Of a stretch of 64,000 nt of DNA, positions 13,528 to 25,806 are shown one piece after another. Position 1 is the stretch's first letter. The number at the start of each line of letters is the position of its first letter. The position numbers and the translations under genes were made by a program. Origin of the DNA: Hydra vulgaris (Eukaryota; Cnidaria; Hydrozoa; Anthoathecata; Hydridae); NCBI RefSeq assembly GCF_038396675.1, contig NC_088928.1, positions 61,320,501 through 61,384,500 of the forward strand. The letters are read 5' to 3'. The notes under the pieces are model-generated. The model had not been told where the DNA came from, made no database searches, and saw nothing but the letters and a program-made list of their open reading frames with translations.

Positions 13528-14840
13528 GTGATTCTTTCAAATTCTAACAATGATAACAAACTTGAGTTTAATGTTACTGCAACAGTACAAAAGCCTAATG
13601 CAGAACATACGCCTGATAACGCAGCTATAGGGAGAGTTTTACTATCACCTGAATTAGATAAAAAACTGGCACAAGTTTGGCTATGCCAAAAGATTTCAGG
13701 TATTTCTATTTTCTCTAACTAATTTGAGTATAATTTAGTACTGTAACTTATTTAAACATTTAATAAGACACTTCGATATAAAACGCTGCTTTGACATATA
13801 TAAAATTTTGAGTTTTTTTAGAGACTGGGACAGATATCTAATATGATTTTAATGTTTATGTCTAATGGTAATATATATTTTATATTTCTTTAGGTATTTG
13901 AACCTGAGCAGGAAGTTTTGCTTGAAGAATACCTAATAAAAGCAAGTGATATTTACTTTGGTCTTTCTCCTAAAGAAGTTCGACGGTTTGCTTATACATA
14001 TCCTGTTGCTTGTAGCAGAAAAATTTCTCACTCATGGATAGAACTTCAATCTGCTGGGAGTGATTGGTTCTCCGGATTCTTAAAAAGGCATCAAAAGCTT
14101 TCTATTCGCTCTCCTTAAGCAACAAGTTTAGCTTGGTGCACAAGTTTTTATAAACATGATGTAAATTTATTTTTTGACAACTTAAGTAATGTTTTGTGCT
14201 TCAGACATTTGGAACATTGATGAGTGATCGTGTAGTTGCACGTAGAGGTTTTCGCCAGATAGATCGAATAACATCAGCTGAAAGAGGAGCATTAGTGACT
14301 GTGGCTTTGGCAGTTAGTGCGATTGGCAATAGCATACCTCCATATTTTATCTTTCCCAGAGTTAATTTTAAATCTCACTTTATTCGTGATGGATCAGCAC
14401 ATTCTTCAGGATGGATGACAGAGACTAATTTTCTTAAATATATCAAACATTATTCTATCCATGCACGTTGTTTCAATAATCGCCCTTGTCTGGTATTGAT
14501 TGACAACCACAGCTCTCATCTTGATGCAGCAGTACTTGATTTTTGTAAAGAAAATGGTATCACACTTTTATCTTTTCCAGCACACTGTAGCCATAAATTA
14601 CAACCATTAGATAGAATTGTTTATGGTCCTTTTAAAAAGTTTGTGAACTCAGCATGTGATGCATGGGTTACTCTAAACAAACGACCTATGACTATCTATG
14701 ACATACCTGGTATAGTAAAAACAGCATTTCCTAATGATAACTCCAAATAACTCCAAGGAACATAATTAGTGGTTTCCGTCCAACGGGTATTTATCCATTT
14801 AACAGAGATATTTTTTAAGAAAGTGATTTTTTGCCATCAT
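13528..14840 (+). pseudogene. Pogo/jerky-like transposase, broken and internally deleted
   Basis: Piece 1 (13528-13722) is a short N-terminal region. Piece 2 (13905-14118) has SHSWIELQSAGSDWFSGFL and RHQKLSIRSP, typical of the CENP-B-type DNA-binding domain, and ends in a TAA. Piece 3 (14196-14750) holds the DDE core: LIDNHSSH (second Asp), then CSHKLQPLDRIVYGPFK (third Asp). The segment that should carry the first catalytic Asp (the DES motif) is missing between 14180 and 14200. After a frameshift near 14745 the family's end block GFRPTGIYPFN appears. Compare the intact relative at 25807-27228. Confidence 0.7.
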
Positions 14841-14947
14841 ATTTAACAGATAGACCAGACCCTAGTACTAAAATGTTATCTGTGGATTTTAACATCACTA
14901 AAAAAACACCTAGAAACGGTGTTTCTAAGTGTTTGTTTAGTGATGCT

Positions 14948-15006
14948 TAAAATCCACAGATTTTGGTCCAAATAACTTAAAATCCACAGATTTTGGTCCA
15001 AATAAC
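14948..15006. repeat. Tandem duplication, ~27-29 bp
   Basis: The block AAAATCCACAGATTTTGGTC followed by CAAATAAC occurs twice in a row. Confidence 0.85.
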
Positions 15007-15091
15007 TCTAAAATAAGCAAGATTTTTGCCAGTCAACCTGTAAAAGAAAAACGCAACAAGAGAAAACAAAGATGGTAATGAAGAAGACGTC

Positions 15092-15237
15092 TTGTGTCTT
15101 AGTTGCTTCAAACCGTTCTCAAACAGCCTTCCAGGTGCTGTGTGGATACAGTGTTCAAGCTGTCAGTGTTGGGCTCATATGAGTTGCGTAGAAAAAGATG
15201 CAAAGGGGTTATATTATAAATGTTTATACTGTTATTG
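15092..15237 (+). pseudogene. PHD-like zinc finger, probable transposase C-terminus
   Basis: The reading CLSCFKPFSNS, then WIQCSSCQCWAHMSCV, then YYKCLYC shows Cys pairs, an aromatic-His-Cys block and a final Cys pair in the order of a PHD/C4HC3 finger. It lies downstream of the DDE core in the same element and orientation, so I infer it was the C-terminal finger of that transposase. There is no convincing start. The frame runs on into the 25-bp tandem repeat. Confidence 0.5.
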
Positions 15238-15295
15238 TTTTATTTTGTTTTTTCTTCATTTTGTTGTTGTTTGTTTTAAAGTTGTTTCAATTTTG

Positions 15296-15612
15296 TTTTA
15301 TCAAGTTATAATGTTGTTTGTTTTATCAAGTTATAATGTTGTTTGTTTTATCAAGTTATAAAGTTGTTTGTTTTATCAAGTTATAAAGTTGTTTGTTTTA
15401 TCAAGTTATAATGTTGTTTGTTTTATCAAGTTATAAAGTTGTTTTTTTTATCAAGTTATAATGTTGTTTGTTTTATCAAGTTATAATGTTGTTTGTTTTA
15501 TCAAGTTATAATGTTGTTTGTTTTATCAAGTTATAAAGTTGTTTGTTTTATCAAGTTATAATATTGTTTGTTTTATCAAGTTATAAAGTTGTTTGTTTTA
15601 TTTGTAAAGCTG
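15296..15612. repeat. 25-bp tandem repeat, ~12 units
   Basis: The unit TCAAGTTATAATGTTGTTTG plus TTTTA recurs every 25 bp (15301, 15326, 15351 and on), with A/T variation at one position. Confidence 0.9.
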
Positions 15613-16037
15613 TTTTTGCTCAATGAGCATTTTCCCACCTCAAAGTCTGCCATAGGTTGTATGTGGGTCAACCTGCCCCAACCCTTGGGCCAACCTACCC
15701 CGATAACGGGGTATGTTGGCCCACCCAATATAAACTAACAAAAACAGTTTTAAATGTGTTGAAAAGCTATTATGAACTTTTATTAATATTTTTTCCGGAT
15801 AGTCTAGGGACTAGTCAACCTTTTTCCAAAAAAAAATAATTAAAAAACAAAAAGCTAAAAAGTTACACATTAAGGAAAAAAAAGCGGGCCAAAGTGCCCC
15901 GGTCTCCCCTACTCAAAGATTTTATCTGCTATAATTTTAGAATGTTACTTTTCTGCTTCTTTAGCTGGTGTGAAATGAAATAAATACTTCCCATCACCAG
16001 AACAAGCAGTGTAATGCTCTTCTTTAACTTTAGCGGG
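15613..16037. other. Pogo element right end and flank
   Basis: 15655-15720 holds a G/C-rich patch with GGGTCAACCTGCCCCAACCC and a short inverted match GGCCCACCC. This is followed by AT-rich sequence and the right terminus at 15909. Beyond 15910 the reverse strand seems to hold the end of the coding remnant that starts at 17135. Confidence 0.35.
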
Positions 16038-17135
16038 TTACTGTTTTTCTGATCCATCTACAGTTAAAAATATTTTAGTCAGATCTTTTCGTTCTTTACC
16101 TACCCATGTTGCAGCATCTAATGCTGCAGTTGCTCTTAAACTAATTCTATATCTAATAATGGCCAATGCAATATTAGAGATATCTTCATTGTTTCTAGAT
16201 TTTTTTAAACATTTTGTACTTAAGTTTTGAATAGAAATTTCACTTTCATCAAAATTAAACTCTTCGAAAATTTCATTTTGCTTATCTTGAGCATTAGTTT
16301 CGTTTTGAGTCATTTGTTAATTTTCTCTCATTAGTTTTTCTTCTACTCTTTTTTATTTGCAACTTTCTGCCATTATTAACCTTTTTGACTCCATCAAATC
16401 AGAAGGCCCAAGTTGATAAGAACTAAGAGCTTCAATTTTTTCTCGCTGGGCTAAAAAAAAAAATGTGGCAGTAATTTGTTTACATCTAGAAAAATATTGA
16501 AAGAAATATTTTCTTTTTAAACGAATTAAAGAAAAATAAGTTATTATAATAACTAAGTTTATTAACTATAATATTTATTAAGTAAAATTTAATTTTTAGC
16601 ATTAGTACTTTTACATTATTTTTAGTATATCCACTCATACCTATTATATAAACCAGTTCATTAATTGGAATTTTTCTCCCAAGGACAAATACAGGTAATG
16701 TGGGCACCAACTTTTAATCCAGAGGACATTGTTGCTCAAGACAAAGTAAAATTATACATTTACATTCAACCAAGTCAAGTAATTTTTCAATGATGAAATT
16801 AAACTTTTATTTCGTAACTTGCTCTATTTTGAGAAATCAGACAAACTTTGTTCCAACCATCTATGAGTCTTGTTATTAAATTATGTTTTAAACTATTTAC
16901 AGGAGGCTTAAACGAAACACTGGCCATAAGCCATTTTTTGAAAGTTTAATGTAAATATCCTAGATCAACTCAAATTTTTATAGTTCCTTTTGTGTAGTTC
17001 ACTGGTTTCTCCTTGAAAAATACCATATCTTAACACATCTTTTAGATTTGACAGTTCAGCTACTGGTAACCCTTTTCCAGATACCAAATATTGACGTAGA
17101 CAAGAACCATTTATCCTTCTTATTCCAGCAGCCAT
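15960..17135 (-). pseudogene. Uncharacterised protein remnant in several pieces
   Basis: The minus-strand ATG at 17135 opens MAAGIRRINGSCLRQYL and continues through SKGLPVAEL-like text. Later blocks are FKPPVNSLKHNLI, WNKVCLISQNRASYEI, REKIEALSSYQLG, a 91-codon open piece at 16038-16313 (IALAIIRYRISLRATAALD), and after a stop HYTACSGDGKYLFHFTPA. The blocks read as one protein broken by stops and frameshifts, or less likely as exons. I do not recognise the family. It may be another repeat ORF. Confidence 0.35.
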
Positions 17136-17989
17136 TTTATATTTAATTATACTTTATATCTAGTAATTTTAAAAATTTAATTAGGAATGTAATAAATATC
17201 AACTTACGTTTTAAATAAAAAGATAATTACATGAAATCAATATTGACAAGAAATATAATCCTGGAAAGCTATCCTTGTATAACAAATAAAATAGATTAAG
17301 AATTAAAAATATACAGCAGCATAGTCTTCAATAAAAAGAAACAAAGAGCAATCCTGGATTCATCTCTTTTCGTCTATCAAATCTCTCTTTGTTTACTAAA
17401 AGCTATATCTCTCAAATTATATCCCACTATAAAAACCTATAAAAATTTAATAAAAAGTATCTTCTTTCCCTGAAGTTCCTTTTGATAACTTTACTGACAA
17501 TAAATAAAAATCAATAACTTGTATACTAAATGTTCAAAAGAGATATTTAAAAATAAAGTTTCTGTTTAGCTATTTGGAAAGTGACCTAATAAAATATATG
17601 TGTTGAAGTTATTACATACAAAATCAGGAAAAAGCCTTCAACCCCCCCCCCCTCCCACACACACACAAACACACACACATTTTTTTTTAATTTAATTATT
17701 CTGTAAATCAAAAGTTCTGAAACAGTTTTAACTACTAAATCTATTATGCTTATCTTGTATTAACTTCTGTAGATAAGTTTGCTTAAAAGCTCATAAATTG
17801 TAATATATATAATAATAAGTTTGTTGTTAAGCCGATTTAAGTTTAAAAGTGTTCAAATTGACCCTGAAAATATGAAACATGAAAAAATTACCTTTTTTGC
17901 AATTTTTAAGGCAGCTCCCTGGTAGCATAAGCTTATTTAAATTTAAATTTAAAAATAAAACAAATTAGTAAATGTTTTGACAGCATCAA
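17136..17989. other. Non-coding with short simple repeats
   Basis: C-run and CA-rich patch at 17643-17680. Otherwise AT-rich with nothing recognised. Confidence 0.35.
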
Positions 17990-18350
17990 AATATTTACTA
18001 ATTTCAACGTAATTGAGGGGTGGTCCGACTTTGACTTTACCTATTCGATTTGGATCATCACAAAGGACGAGGTCAAGAATATTATTTAAAAAGTTGGATT
18101 GAGAATGAATTGCGTATAGAAATAGTCATTAACAAGATCGAGAAATTTTTTTTTTATATATAGATATGCCTCTAAAATCAGTCCAAAATAATATCATTGT
18201 GATTGAAATCACCAACAATTAAAACGTTAGTATATTTGTTATTGTCGACTTATAACTTTGCACGCGCAATTGATTAGTTAATAACTATATTAGATTCATG
18301 GTTGATATGTGGATGACGATAGATACAGTCAATGAGTATGCGTTCTTTTT
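17990..18350 (-). pseudogene. LINE apurinic-type endonuclease fragment
   Basis: On the minus strand, across frames, RILIDCIYRHPHIN, then LIVGDFNHNDI (the catalytic DFN block), then FLDLVNDYF and TSSFVMIQ-type text match the C-terminal half of the APE-like endonuclease of CR1/L2-type LINEs. Multiple stops; no RT follows in the expected direction. Confidence 0.55.
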
Positions 18351-18466
18351 CCATCGCCTAACTGATATATTACTATTATTAATAGTTAATCATATAATAT
18401 CATGTTTCTTTAACATGTTAAAGCTATAAATCTTAGATATCATCACAAAAGAATTACACGATGACA

Positions 18467-20192
18467 TCACATGATGACATTACACGATGACTTTCTGCAA
18501 ACTTCGTTTTTCACAATTTCAAAAATAATGAAACAAAAAAGTACCCACTCAACACAGCAATCGAGAGGTATATTTAATCCACCACGGTCCATAGTTTTTG
18601 TATAGTCTTCATATAACTGAAAATGCAGTATCATTAAACAAACCATTTTCACTAACATCATCTTTTTTGTAACATAATCTGGGTTATAAAACAGAGCCAT
18701 TTTTGTGGTCAGTGACAAAGATGATTCTAGTTCAATTAATTGATTAAAGATGTCACAAGATTCTTTACTTATAAAACAGCCACATTTTTGACAATAATGC
18801 TCGATATTAGTAGCATAATCTGTAACATCAACTTTGAATTGCAGTAACAGTTTAGCTTTCTCAATGTTTAACTTTTCAACAATATTTTGAATAAGTTTTA
18901 AAAGCAGCTATAGTTTCATCGCAAAATACTTTTAACCAATATGATGTTTTTTTCTTTTAATGGGTTTTGGTTTATAGCTCCAAAATTTCAAACGTCTCGA
19001 TAATTTAATTAGATGATCTTTCTCATCTAATTAAATTTCATTATCAAAAGATGCATTTAAAATTACTCCACTTAGCAGTCATATTTGGTATTTTTCAAAT
19101 TGTAGTTTCTGTATTTTTCCTGTTATTCAGTTATTCTTGATATTTTTTAGTAGATAAACATAAATCAAAAAGTTGAAAAATTCCACATTTTGTTAAGCAT
19201 GGTCCTTCTTCAACTCTATCAAATAATTTAAAAAAGCTTGGTTTCTTCGGCCATCTTGGTTTCTTCGATCACAAATAACTAAAATAACTTTTCCATTGCT
19301 AGACTTAATCGAATTAATGACATAGCATACTCGCTCAAACAAAAAAGAAGCATCCAAATGACAGACAGGTATCATTTTGCATAAAAAAGATGGTCCACTT
19401 TTGAATGTTTAATTCAACCATAATACCCAAAACAGTATTTGTTAACGACTCTGAACGACTTCCAAAAAGAGGACTACCATAATAAAGAAGTCTTTACATT
19501 CATTCCTCATCAAGACTATACAATTTCTCTGATTCTTCTCTTAATTTGAAAATACAGTGCTGATAAAGTCAATATCTGAAGCTTTCTTTGTCATGGATGT
19601 TATTTTTGTCAGTGTTTTTACACTTGGCACTTTAAAATCTTTTCATAACTGATCGTATAAGCTTCAAGATGTTGAAAAATAACAATACAATATGATGATA
19701 GTTTCTATTTTATATTTTTTTTTACTTCTGATTCGTTTATAGATGTAATAAGATCTTTTAATATCAATTTTTGACGATCAATTTCATTGTTCAGAAAGCG
19801 AATTGTTTTTTTAACTCTTCACACTAGGCGGAATGTTTGAAAAAAGTGAAGAAAGTTCAACTGGTCTAACTTTCCCATTGACAATAGTTTTTAAAAAATT
19901 TTCTGGAAAATATTTTTCACAAACAACAGTATCTGGTTTATCAGGAAAATTACTTCTTGCAATTGAATTTATCCAACGATTTCTTTTTTCTTCGTCGGAG
20001 GGAAGCCTAAAAAGTCACAGTGTCTTCTGCCTCCAGGAATGCAGCACTTTTTACCATTTTTTTTTTTAATCAACTGCTCACAAATTGAACTTTTAAAAGA
20101 CTGAACTGAACTGAAATAAATTTTTCCGTTAGATTGTCCGCCCCCAGTCAAAAGTACGGATTCGCGACGGGAAGACCTGTAGTAAGTGTAGC
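18467..20192 (-). pseudogene. P-element/THAP9-like transposase remnant
   Basis: Minus-strand order: an N-terminal THAP-like finger (GKKCCIPGGRRHCDFLGFP at about 20070-20020, WINSIARSNFPDKP, then VCEKYFPENF). Next is an RNase H-like segment at 19193-19375 (NGKVILVICDRR, NQAFLNYL) followed by IYVYLLKNI, and a C-terminal part with YCQKCGCF and LTTKMALFYNP (18467-18790). The order is that of P-element transposases. Frameshifts near 20000 and many stops disable it. In the THAP finger, one expected Cys is Gly and the CxxH His is Tyr. Confidence 0.6.
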
Positions 20193-20821
20193 CATGGTAT
20201 AAAATTAGTATAAAATAATATTTAGTAATAACTGTTTAATTTAAAACACATCTCTTTACTTATTTTTAATTTGGTCTCGTTACTTCAATGTTTTTTAGTA
20301 AACGGTAGAAAAACTATTCATATAATAATCTTTGCTTTGGCGAATAAATTTTTAATATTCTCTTTTCTGCGTACTTAATGCTTGTTAGAAACCTCTCCCC
20401 GTTTATTTCGAAAAAAAATGTTTGTATGTAACATGTTTTTACAGTAGGAAGATGTTACAAATTCAAATCTTTTTCGAGACATTGAAGAGACAAATTACTT
20501 TCGTAAAGTAACTTTAGGAAAGTAATTTGTCTCTTAAATGTTAGATGCGCAGGTTTACCGAATTGATTACGTAAACACGCTAATAATATAAGTATCTCTA
20601 ACATTGATAAAACTTTGTGGCATTACTTCCTGTGTTTTTTGAAATTTATAGTTATAAAGTTTAGACCCTCCCACTAAGAATACGGTGAAGTGGCCCTTAC
20701 GCTATTTTGGCAAGTAGGAAAAGTTATTTTAATTGAACGTAATTAAGATTTTAAATCAAGAGAAGGGTTTACCAAAATAATAAAATGCGAATTAAAAGTT
20801 TATATTCACATTTATAAGTTT
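20193..20821. other. Non-coding flank with a hairpin
   Basis: 5' flank of the P-like remnant. The 20487-20536 hairpin is listed separately. No gene recognised. Confidence 0.35.
20487..20536. repeat. Inverted repeat
   Basis: AGAGACAAATTACTTTC at 20487 is repeated in inverted form (GAAAGTAATTTGTCTCT) after a spacer that is itself partly palindromic. A snap-back MITE fragment is possible. Confidence 0.7.
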
Positions 20822-20967
<146 letters not shown>

Positions 20968-21119
20968 ATAAAAATAGTAGATATAAAGAAAAGGAAAAAA
21001 TAAATGAATTTATAACAATAAAAAAAGCATTATTATTACAGAAAAAAGAACAAAATACAGTGACACTGTTCTTAGATTGTTTAAAATATTTAGTCCACTT
21101 TCGTTCAGTTGAAGCACTT

Positions 21120-22330
21120 AAATCATTTCATTATCACTTCATTATCATTATCACCAGATTCATTTAATTTCACTTTGACATTTAAGTTTGTAAATTGATC
21201 AAAGCACTTTAGATTATCAATTTCAATGAATCTGTCAGCTAAAAAATGCAAGCAGTTTTTTATATTTTCCCATTTTGGTATTTCATTCAGAAGAATCAAG
21301 AAAAGCATTCATGTTCATTTAATAATTTTACATTCTTTTATATTCATCTAAATATTTCAGACAAGTAGCATACAAGTTTATTACATCTTTACAAAAGGAA
21401 TTACATTCAGTGTCATATCCATCTTCTCTCAACTTTTGGAACTGCGCAAATGCTAAAATACTAATATATCTTAAAGATAATTGTTTCAACATCAACATTT
21501 AGTTTATCTATACCATGATGAACACAGTTGTTTAGGATGTGTGCTAGGCAAACTACATCAATTAAAGATGGTTTTGATTCTCATAATCTTGAAAATATTT
21601 TATTTCCCGTATCTGCTCTGTTAAGACCACCAAAACTTGTATTTGCATTATCAGCAGTAATTGAAATCACCTTGTCATATAATTCAAGTTTTTTCAAAGA
21701 TGTTGTTATGTGGTCGCTTGCAGTTTTAGATGTATCATTTTTTATATTTTTTATCTCAACTATTTTAGGTTGAGTTCTACGATTTTTTCAATCAAAATAT
21801 TGGATTAAGATTGGAAACATTTTTATACTTTTATGGTTATTACCATTTGTAGATACTCCACAAAATGGTATTCCATTTAATTCCAATGGCTTTATAGCTA
21901 ACTCAACTAAATGTGGAGCCATTACATTATTAACAATAGCTTATGTTTTTGTTCTACCACTACAAAATGTTTTGGTTATCTCAGAATCTGGAAACGCTTT
22001 CCCAAAGAGGTTGCTAGTGCAATCAAAGGAACTATGATGGTGTCTTATAGTGTGAAAAGCAAATATACTTTCTGAAGCAGCCACCGACACTAAGAGGCAG
22101 TCTTCTACTTCACTGCCTGCTTTTACACAATAAGCTGTGATATTATTTGATAAAGTATTGCTTCTAACAGCTTTCTTATGCTTGTTTGAATTTATGTGGT
22201 ATTATAAGTCACTTTTGTCTTTGTTGGCCACAGGTATAAATGTACCATTACAACAAATTAAATATTCTGCTTCCCAGTCATCACGCTTAAAACACTCAAA
22301 CTTGTCATTTAATTCAGTTGTAAATTTTCA
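21120..22330 (-). pseudogene. BED/hAT-type transposase-like protein, broken
   Basis: The minus strand reads ECFKRDDWEAEYLICC, then a zinc-finger-like YHINSNKHKKAV. Then come FAFHTIRHHHSSFDCTSN, FCGVSTNGNNHKSIKMFP, ELYDKVISITADNANTSFGG and VCLAHILNNCVHHGID. This matches the hAT layout: BED-like finger, first catalytic block (Asp expected, Asn found in STNG), second block TADNAN, and a CxxH block. Stops occur at about 22200, 21950, 21780 and 21590. The last open piece is 21308-21123. Confidence 0.6.
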
Positions 22331-23177
22331 TTTGCATATAGGCATATCGACTAGAAACTTAAATTCTAATTTGTAACAGTTAAAAGAGAGTAGCAGGCAG
22401 AGAGAGAAACAGTAAATGTGTTTGTTTTTAAGTTAAACATAAAATACTGAATGCGCAAATAAATTTAATAATTAGCGCATTAAGAAACGCACTGAAAGGT
22501 TTTTTAAATATTAAACACACTCGGTATTCATAATATTTCTATTTTAACGTATATCTCCAATTAGTAGCAACACTCGTTTATTTTTATTTACTGTTAGATG
22601 TTATTATCTACAAAATCCGGACATTTTCAAATTTTTTCGAATTTCCCCTGGACACTAATTTTATGTTTAAAAAAGATGACAAATCCGAGGAAAAGAGGAC
22701 GTATGCTCAGGTGATTTAAGGCCAGTCCAAATTTTTATGGTGGTTCGTCCTACCTTCTATAATTTCTTTTTTTAAAAAAATGTTTTTGAAAATTTGTTGA
22801 CTGAGCTGAATAATACTTAGAAAAATTTGGGCTAAGTTGAAAAAATTATTATTGACGAAAATATGGTGGATGTCGCATATTGTCTTTAAATTAAAAGATG
22901 AATGTTTCAAAAAATAAGGGTTTAAATTGTTAAGCACAACTTTTTTAGTTATCTACAACCTAAATGACATCGATATTGAATTATATTATTTTTTCATACT
23001 TTGATTCAGAAGGTAGGGTAGAAAATCCGACGTTTGATTATTTCTTTCAACGACGAACACTGAAGTGTCGAGAATTCGGTAATACTTAGCGATTATGTTT
23101 TGAAAGGCTTTTTAATCCGCATAAAAATTATGGTTTCTGTCGGTGGAAGTTATTCGTAATAAACAATATGGAGCGTG
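22331..23177. other. Non-coding
   Basis: AT-rich with no gene. AAGGCCAGTC at 22720 recurs in inverted form near 29200 (ACTGGCCTT), perhaps chance or the outer edge of a larger inverted-repeat structure. Confidence 0.3.
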
Positions 23178-23576
<399 letters not shown>

Positions 23577-23639
23577 TATGTTAGTGTATTTTACAAATAG
23601 AGTGCTCAATGTTCTTAAAGCACAGAGCAATAATAAATT

Positions 23640-23764
23640 AGTAAAAAACACTTATCTAACTTTCATCTTCTACTTTAAGTTTCACCATTGCTGGATCATA
23701 AGGAAGAGTTCCTGATGAACTCTTTCTGATGATCCAGCAATGGTGTTAGATAAGTGTTTTTTAC

Positions 23765-23767
<3 letters not shown>
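23640..23767. repeat. Inverted repeat, possible Penelope-like element terminus
   Basis: GTAAAAAACACTTATCTAAC at 23641 and its inverted copy ending about 23764 enclose a second nested pair, CACCATTGCTGGATCAT and ATGATCCAGCAATGGTG. The centre is GAAGAGTTCCTGATGAACTC. The tail TTAGATAAGTG followed by (TA)n resembles the sequence at 3630-3660. Confidence 0.65.
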
Positions 23768-23769
<2 letters not shown>

Positions 23770-23850
<81 letters not shown>

Positions 23851-23878
23851 AAACTTATATATATATATATACATACAT

Positions 23879-23966
<88 letters not shown>

Positions 23967-23997
23967 TAATATATCTATATATATATATAATATATAG
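23770..23997. repeat. (TA)n microsatellite
   Basis: Two TA blocks split near 23835-23890 by ATTTATA and ACATACATA variants. Confidence 0.95.
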
Positions 23998-23998
23998 G

Positions 23999-24170
23999 CC
24001 CTACTGCAGTTTCTCCCCCTCCCCCCTTTTTTTTTATTGCGGATTATTGTAGAGAATTTAATGCTGATTAAGAATCGTATAAAAACATAGGTCTGAAAAA
24101 TAAAAAAAAAGTGCTCTAATTCGCTGTTGAAGTTTAAAAAATTACACTAAAAAACGTTAATATTCGTCAT
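23999..24170 (+). repeat. Left arm of a long inverted repeat (foldback)
   Basis: From CTACTGCAGTTTCTCCCCC to GTTTAAAAAATTACA this arm matches, in inverted form, 28508-28687. Both arms have a (TA)n tract immediately outside. A further short match lies outside (23573-23625 with 28845-28920, TGTTAGTGTA and TGCTCAATGTTC). The arms are imperfect, about 85-90% by eye. Confidence 0.7.
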
Positions 24171-24359
24171 TTTTTTAAAACGTTTTTTAAAAAGTTTACA
24201 TTTTGAAATCAATCGTTTTGAAAAATTTTTTTAATTACGCAACCCGGTTTTTATTGTCGTCAAAATTAAATTATATTTAAATTAAATTAAATGTTTTTAT
24301 TGATATCCTTTATATGTTTTTAAATAATTTTTTAAAAATTAATTTAAGATTTTGCTTTT

Positions 24360-24490
24360 TAAATGTACATGCATCGACTGAAAATAGGGATTGACGCAAT
24401 TGAATGAACATACATCGACTGACAAATAGGGATTGGCACAACTAAATGCACATACATCGACTGACAAATAGGGATTGGCGCAATTAAAAG
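24360..24490. repeat. ~42-bp tandem repeat, 3 units
   Basis: CATCGACTGACAAATAGGGA recurs at 24372, 24413 and 24455, giving a 41-42 bp period. Confidence 0.85.
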
Positions 24491-24633
24491 TACATGATTT
24501 GAGACAGGGTTAGGGTTTGGGCTAGAGATAAATCAGAAAATGATGCGCTCAGCATTTTTCAACAGTTTTGCTTTACATTATTGATAGAAACCAGACTTTT
24601 TAAATTCATCGTTGAATAGAATTTTATCTATTA
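24491..24633. other. Spacer between left arm and pogo element
   Basis: AT-rich without genes. It ends at the TA (24632-24633) that flanks the pogo insertion. Confidence 0.4.
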
Positions 24634-25806
24634 GGGCAAAGAGCCCTAATAATGGCCGGGTCTTATTAAGAGCCGAATTTGGGTCCGCTTTTATTGCATT
24701 TATTTATTTGGCGGAACATTTATCTAGTTGTTGATTATACTTTTCTGTTTCTTTAATATATCTATGTTTTAATCTAACTTTTATAAATGTTTTTTTCAGT
24801 CTTGATTTTAAGGAAATCTTATTTTTCTCAAGGTTAATTTAAGTGAATATTTTATGCCGTAAAAAGTAATTTTTGGTTTTTTCATGCAACTTTGAGACAT
24901 ATTTTAACGCAACATTCTTTCAAGTATGTCTTTTTGGTTTATTTTGATCTGTTGTGTACTTTAATATTATTACGTAAACTGTTTTGTTCGTCAATATACG
25001 ATAGGCAGAAGCATCAATATAACCTAAACTCCCAGATTTCAAATAGGTCTCAATAATAGCCATTTATTTAACCAAATAAGAGCCACGGCTCCTATTTTTA
25101 ATATCGAATTTTTGCGTGGCTATTATTAGGACAATAGTTTAATTCATTGTGTATATAGTTTAAACACAAATTGCGTCACAATAAATTAGACTTATATGTC
25201 CTTATTATAAAAGTTCTAATAACTTATATGTCCTAATTGTATCCTTATTATAGTTATACTTAATGTTTATACATGGTAAAGTAAATACTGATTATATTTA
25301 ATATAAGGCTTATATTAACTATAATCAGTATTTACTTTAAGATGTATAAATACTACGTATAATAAGTATTTACTTTACAGTATTTATTATAACGGTTTAT
25401 TATGTCTGCAAGTATGTAATTTTATTTGTTTTAATGTTTGTAAATATTTAAAGTAATGGTTTAAAGTAATGGTTTGTATTTTATAATTTATATAATACAA
25501 ATAAACAAAAATTATTATTATTAATATTTACTAGCTACATAACAATTTAAAATATATATATTTTGTATATTTAATTTAATGCTCACTAAGTATTATGTAT
25601 TATAAGTATTATGTTGTATTTAACCATTGTACTTATGTATGCTATTTCTGTTATATTGATGTATAGATATGTTTGATAAGCATAATTTATGCTTGTATAT
25701 GTATTTGTTTGTGGTATCTGTATATAACCTTACAAAAATCTAATGTAAATACATTATCATAACAATGTAGTCAGTATTCTCTATCTTTTAGTTAATTTGA
25801 GTAATT

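Larger units (their letters stand above)
13473..15909 (+). mobile_element. Decayed pogo-type transposon
   Basis: The left end GGGGAGATC at 13473 and right end GATCTCCCC-like (GGTCTCCCC ending at 15909) are short inverted repeats. Each is flanked by TA (13471-13472 and 15910-15911), as expected for Tc1/mariner/pogo. Inside are helix-turn-helix, DDE and PHD-like segments and two tandem repeats. The inverted similarity is only about 8-12 bp, so the boundaries are tentative. Confidence 0.45.

Noticed and set aside
23715..23745. CTGATGA motif near the 23.6-kb inverted repeat as a hammerhead
   Set aside because: No GAAA box with a stem II in the right place.
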